Assembly (NCBI GenBank): GCA_021794195.1
Contig: JAJYRG010000016.1
Span: 1-40,422 of the forward strand
Direction: 5' to 3'
From: Bacteroidota bacterium
GTDB taxonomy: Bacteria; Bacteroidota; Bacteroidia; Sphingobacteriales; Sphingobacteriaceae
DNA length: 40,422 nucleotides
A model generated the notes under the pieces. It worked only from the letters and a program-made list of their open reading frames with translations. It was not told the DNA's origin and did not search any database. Made by a program: the position numbers and the translations under genes. Below are positions 37,040 to 40,422 of the stretch, in pieces. Within the stretch, counting starts at the first letter, position 1, and every line of letters begins with the position of its first letter.

Positions 37040-39376
37040 ATGAAGAAAAATATGACTAAAATTAAACTAATTGAAGAAATACTAAACAATAAAAGAGGGT
37101 TTTATTTACTGTTGCTGTTTGTAGGCCAGCTATTTTTAATGTCGAATACTTCAATCGCCCAGCCTCGTGAACCTGTAGATTATGTTAATACATTGATGGG
37201 GACATATTCTAAACGAGAACTTTCACATGGTAATACCTATCCTGTAGTAGCCGTGCCATGGGGTATGAATTTTTGGACGCCTCAAACGGGTAAGATGGGT
37301 GATGGTTGGATTTATACATATACTGCTGATAAAATAAATAGCTTTCGCCAAACGCATCAACCAAGTCCATGGAATAACGATTACGGGCAATTTGCGATAA
37401 TGCCTGTCATAGGCACACCCAAATTTGACATTGAAGAAAGAGCGAGTTGGTTTTCTCATAAAGCAGAAGAAGCCACACCTTATTATTACAGTGTATACCT
37501 TGCGGATTATGATATTACCACCGAACTTACGCCAACTTCAAGGTCAGCTCTTTTCAAATTTACTTTTCCGGAAACGGATAGCGCGTATGTTATAATCGAT
37601 GCTTTTGATGAAGGATCGTATGTAAAAATGATTCCCGAAGAAAATAAAATTATTGGTTATACGACAAAAAATAGAGGAGGAGTACCCGATAACTTTAAAA
37701 ATTATTTTGTAATTGAATTTGATAAACCCATTGAAAATTATCAGGCTGTCGCAAATCAGGAGTTATCGGATGGATTAGAAGTAGAAGATGATCATGCGGG
37801 AATGATTATAGGGTTCCGTACTCATCGTGATGAAGAAGTACATGCTAAAGTCTCCTCTTCGTTTATCAGTTTTGAACAAGCTGAAATAAACCTACGGGAA
37901 GTGGAGGATTTGACTTTTCAAGAAATTGTAGAGCAGGGCCGGGACACTTGGAATGAAGTATTAGGGAAAATTGAAGTCGTGGATGACGATATAGATAAGG
38001 TTCGAACATTTTATTCGAGCTTGTACCGATCTGTACTTTTTCCAAGAGATTTTTCAGAGATAAATGCGAATGGAGAAAAGGTCCATTATAGTCCGTATAA
38101 TGGTAAAGTCTTACCAGGAGCTATGTTTACAGATACCGGATTCTGGGACACATTTAGAAGTCTTTTTCCATTACTGAATTTGGTTTACCCTTCTATGAAC
38201 GATCAGATGCAGGAAGGGTTGGTAAATGCATATTTAGAGAGTGGGTTTTTACCCGAATGGGCCAGCCCTGGGCATCGGGCTTCGATGATCGGAAATAACT
38301 CTGCATCTGTAGTCGCAGACGCTTTTATTTCTGGAAGGAAGGGATATGATGCCTCTACATTATGGGAAGCAGTAGAGCACGGAGCAAATAATGTCCATCC
38401 TGATAATACTTCTACAGGTAGATTTGGTTATGAACTATATAATGAACTTGGTTATATACCCACTGGTGAAGGGGTACAACAAAATGTAGCCCGTACTTTA
38501 GAATATGCATACGCTGACTGGTGTATTTATCAATTTGGTAAAAGCTTGGGTATAGCGGAAGATGATGTACAAGTGTATAAAGAAAGAGCTTATAATTATA
38601 AAAACTTGTTTGATCCTTCGTCCAACTTAATGCGCCCGAAGAAAAAAGACGGATCTTTCATTAAAGACTTTGATGCTACAGCATGGTCAAGAGATTACAC
38701 GGAAGGAAATGCATGGCATTGGAGCTTTTGTGTATTTCATGATCCACAAGGGCTGATAAACCTAATGGGAGGAGAACAGGTTTTTAATCAAATGTTGGAT
38801 TCAGTTTTTGTAATACCAAGTTATAAGGGTATGAAAAGTCGGAGTATGATACATGAAATGCGGGAAATGCAAGTGATGAACATGGGGCAATATGCGCATG
38901 GAAACCAACCTATACAGCATATGCCTTATTTATATGCATATTCAGGTGAACCATGGAAAACGCAATATTGGGTGCGTAAAATCATGGATAAACTATATTC
39001 TGCTACACCAGATGGATATTGTGGGGATGAAGATAATGGACAAACTTCAGCATGGTATGTGTTTTCTTCTTTAGGTTTTTACCCAGTCGCTCCCGCATCA
39101 GGAGAGCTGATAATTGGTTCTCCTCAGTTTTCGAGAGTCACATTACATCTTGAAAATGGGGAAAAAATAAATATTACCGCCGACGCGCAGTCCAACGAAA
39201 ATGTATATGTTGATCAAATATCTAAAGACGGAGAAGAATACCCTTATAATTTCTTTCGTTATCAAGAATTGATAAAAGGTGCAGATATTAAATTTCACAT
39301 GATCTCTAAGCCGAATAAAGAAAGAGGTATAACAAAAGAAACCAGGCCTTATTCATTAAGTAATGAAAAACAATAA
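37040..39376 (+). CDS. GH92 family alpha-mannosidase
   Basis: A 778-residue secreted glycoside hydrolase of family GH92, calcium-dependent exo-acting alpha-mannosidases with an inverting mechanism. An N-terminal signal region (about 1-41, hydrophobic core GFYLLLLFVGQLFL, cleavage near SIA-QP) is followed by the GH92 N-terminal beta domain (starting VDYVNTLMGT). The (alpha/alpha)6 barrel has FTDTGFWDTFRSLFPLLNL and SPGHRASMIGNNSASVVADAF. The catalytic-base region GDEDNGQ is at 662-668, with TSAWYVFSSLGFYPVAP. Most GH92 act on alpha-1,2 or 1,3 linkages of N-glycans or yeast mannan; the linkage cannot be told here. It overlaps the next gene by 14 bases. Confidence 0.93.
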   Translation: MKKNMTKIKLIEEILNNKRGFYLLLLFVGQLFLMSNTSIAQPREPVDYVNTLMGTYSKRELSHGNTYPVVAVPWGMNFWTPQTGKMGDGWIYTYTADKINSFRQTHQPSPWNNDYGQFAIMPVIGTPKFDIEERASWFSHKAEEATPYYYSVYLADYDITTELTPTSRSALFKFTFPETDSAYVIIDAFDEGSYVKMIPEENKIIGYTTKNRGGVPDNFKNYFVIEFDKPIENYQAVANQELSDGLEVEDDHAGMIIGFRTHRDEEVHAKVSSSFISFEQAEINLREVEDLTFQEIVEQGRDTWNEVLGKIEVVDDDIDKVRTFYSSLYRSVLFPRDFSEINANGEKVHYSPYNGKVLPGAMFTDTGFWDTFRSLFPLLNLVYPSMNDQMQEGLVNAYLESGFLPEWASPGHRASMIGNNSASVVADAFISGRKGYDASTLWEAVEHGANNVHPDNTSTGRFGYELYNELGYIPTGEGVQQNVARTLEYAYADWCIYQFGKSLGIAEDDVQVYKERAYNYKNLFDPSSNLMRPKKKDGSFIKDFDATAWSRDYTEGNAWHWSFCVFHDPQGLINLMGGEQVFNQMLDSVFVIPSYKGMKSRSMIHEMREMQVMNMGQYAHGNQPIQHMPYLYAYSGEPWKTQYWVRKIMDKLYSATPDGYCGDEDNGQTSAWYVFSSLGFYPVAPASGELIIGSPQFSRVTLHLENGEKINITADAQSNENVYVDQISKDGEEYPYNFFRYQELIKGADIKFHMISKPNKERGITKETRPYSLSNEKQ

Positions 39377-40319
39377 ACTTATGACGTACAAATTAAAATC
39401 AATTTTTACTTTACTCATTTTTTTGACCGGTGTATTTATTTTGTATGGTCAACAAAACTTAGAACTTAAAGTAGGGAGTTATAATATTCGGTATGATAAT
39501 CAAGGGGATCGGGATAAAGGCGATGGCTGGGAACATCGTTTGCCGGTCATCTCATCTATTATTCACTGGGAAGATGTAGATGTTTTTGGAGCCCAAGAAG
39601 TATTAGCCCATCAATTAGAAGGTATGCTTGAAGAATTACCGGCATATGATGCTTATGGAATAGGTAGAGATGATGGGAAAAAGAAAGGTGAGTACGCTCC
39701 AGTATTTTTTAAAAGAGATAAGTTTACTTTGTTAGATTCCGGAAGTTTTTGGCTTTCTGAAACTCCCGAAAAACCATCAAAAGGGTGGGACGCTTCACTG
39801 CCCAGAATATGTAGCTGGGTACATTTAAAGGAAAAAGAGTCAGGGAAAACTTTTTGGTATTTTAACTTGCATTTAGATCATCGTGGGATAAAGGCCCGGG
39901 AAGAAAGCTGTTTATTAGTATTGGAGAAAATGAAAGAAATGGTGGGGAAAGGTACAGCATTTCTAACAGGAGATTTTAACGTAGATCAACATACAGATAT
40001 GTATGATGTATTACATGATTCTCAATGGATTTACGATGCGTATGAATCAGCAGATAAACGTATGGCATGGAATGGAACTTTTAATGCTTTTGATGACCAA
40101 TTATGGACGGAAAGTAGAATAGATCATATATTTACAACTGAAAATGTGAAGGTAAGCCATTATGCGGTACTCACTGAAACGTATAGAAGTGATGAAGGGG
40201 AGAAAGGAGATATTAAGAAAGGGGATTTTCCAGAAGAATATTCTTTTAAGAGATATAAATCCCGTTTACCGTCTGATCACTTCCCGATTTTTGCGAGGGT
40301 TAGCTTACAACTTAATTAA
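39363..40319 (+). CDS. Secreted endonuclease/exonuclease/phosphatase (EEP) family protein, copy 2
   Basis: A 318-residue paralogue of the protein at 26569-27501. A signal peptide (about 1-29, ending LYG-QQ) is followed by an EEP domain with the same catalytic residues: SYNIRYD, GAQEVL, NLHLDH, GDFNVD, SRIDHIF and SDHFPIF. It starts 14 bases inside the GH92 gene, so the two are translationally linked and probably act on the same glycan; a dephosphorylating or phosphodiesterase role is a fair inference. A later in-frame ATG (39381, MTYKLKS) is an alternative start giving a shorter signal peptide. Confidence 0.87.
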   Translation: MKNNKLMTYKLKSIFTLLIFLTGVFILYGQQNLELKVGSYNIRYDNQGDRDKGDGWEHRLPVISSIIHWEDVDVFGAQEVLAHQLEGMLEELPAYDAYGIGRDDGKKKGEYAPVFFKRDKFTLLDSGSFWLSETPEKPSKGWDASLPRICSWVHLKEKESGKTFWYFNLHLDHRGIKAREESCLLVLEKMKEMVGKGTAFLTGDFNVDQHTDMYDVLHDSQWIYDAYESADKRMAWNGTFNAFDDQLWTESRIDHIFTTENVKVSHYAVLTETYRSDEGEKGDIKKGDFPEEYSFKRYKSRLPSDHFPIFARVSLQLN

Positions 40320-40422
40320 TAAAAGTGGAAGGATTGTTTTTTTAAATAGAAAACAGAATGAGGGGTATGCTTTACATCAAAGGGGCGATTATTATCTCAA
40401 TTAGATGCCTAGATAGTATAAA
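40320..40422 (+). other. End of window after EEP copy 2
   Basis: 103 nt with no terminator hairpin or gene that I can support. The T-run at 40338-40344 has no stem in front of it. The locus may continue beyond the window. Confidence 0.3.

Overview
The window is a roughly 40 kb chromosomal segment of a Bacteroidetes bacterium, most likely in the Sphingobacteriales/Sphingobacteriaceae. The pointers are: AT-rich DNA; a SusC/SusD pair; a MurE with the meso-diaminopimelate DNPR motif; a Bacteroidetes-type FtsL and FtsZ tail (ends LHDNVD); a small histone-H1-like protein; weak Shine-Dalgarno sequences; and several promoters of the Bacteroidetes type (TTTG, 18-20 nt, TANNTTTG). No species can be named from the sequence alone.

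Layout. (1) 1-1402: the tail of a membrane protein, a minus-strand flavodoxin-fold oxidoreductase, and the control region of the division cluster with a textbook MraZ operator. (2) 1403-17119: a complete, tightly packed dcw (division and cell wall) cluster, mraZ-rsmH-ftsL-ftsI-murE-mraY-murD-ftsW-murG-murC-ftsQ-ftsA-ftsZ. Gene junctions are mostly 0-14 nt or short overlaps; murF and ddl are absent. The one sizeable internal gap, ftsA-ftsZ, holds a cluster of DnaA-box-like sites. (3) 17147-26420: housekeeping genes. These are a histone-H1-like protein, a sugar isomerase-like TIM barrel, mscL, the rpmH-rnpA-yidD-tsaB operon, a minus-strand Skp/OmpH-like lipoprotein, gyrB, floA, a candidate minus-strand small RNA, kdsC and maf. 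(4) 26569-40319: an accessory carbohydrate locus. It contains a secreted endonuclease/exonuclease/phosphatase (EEP) family protein, a 907-nt decayed gap, susC, susD, a DUF1080 (3-keto-glycoside hydrolase type) protein, a beta-propeller dehydrogenase-like protein with a C-terminal cytochrome c, a GH92 alpha-mannosidase, and a second EEP paralogue closely similar to the first.

How it works together. The dcw genes make lipid II and assemble the divisome. MraZ probably represses its own operon through three GTGGG repeats spaced by exactly 10 bp. The accessory locus looks like a polysaccharide utilisation locus for a mannose-containing and perhaps phosphorylated glycan. SusC/SusD would import it, GH92 would trim alpha-mannose, and the EEP proteins could remove phosphate or phosphodiester groups. 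The DUF1080/propeller-cytochrome pair suggests a redox route of glycoside cleavage in the same locus. That combination is the best candidate for an undescribed system here; it is an inference from domain content and gene order. Other items worth a second look are the small RNA at 25010-25102, the 93-bp inverted-repeat element at 17360-17452, the 13-bp repeat shared by the mraZ and ftsZ control regions, and an apparently leaderless promoter for the OmpH-like lipoprotein.
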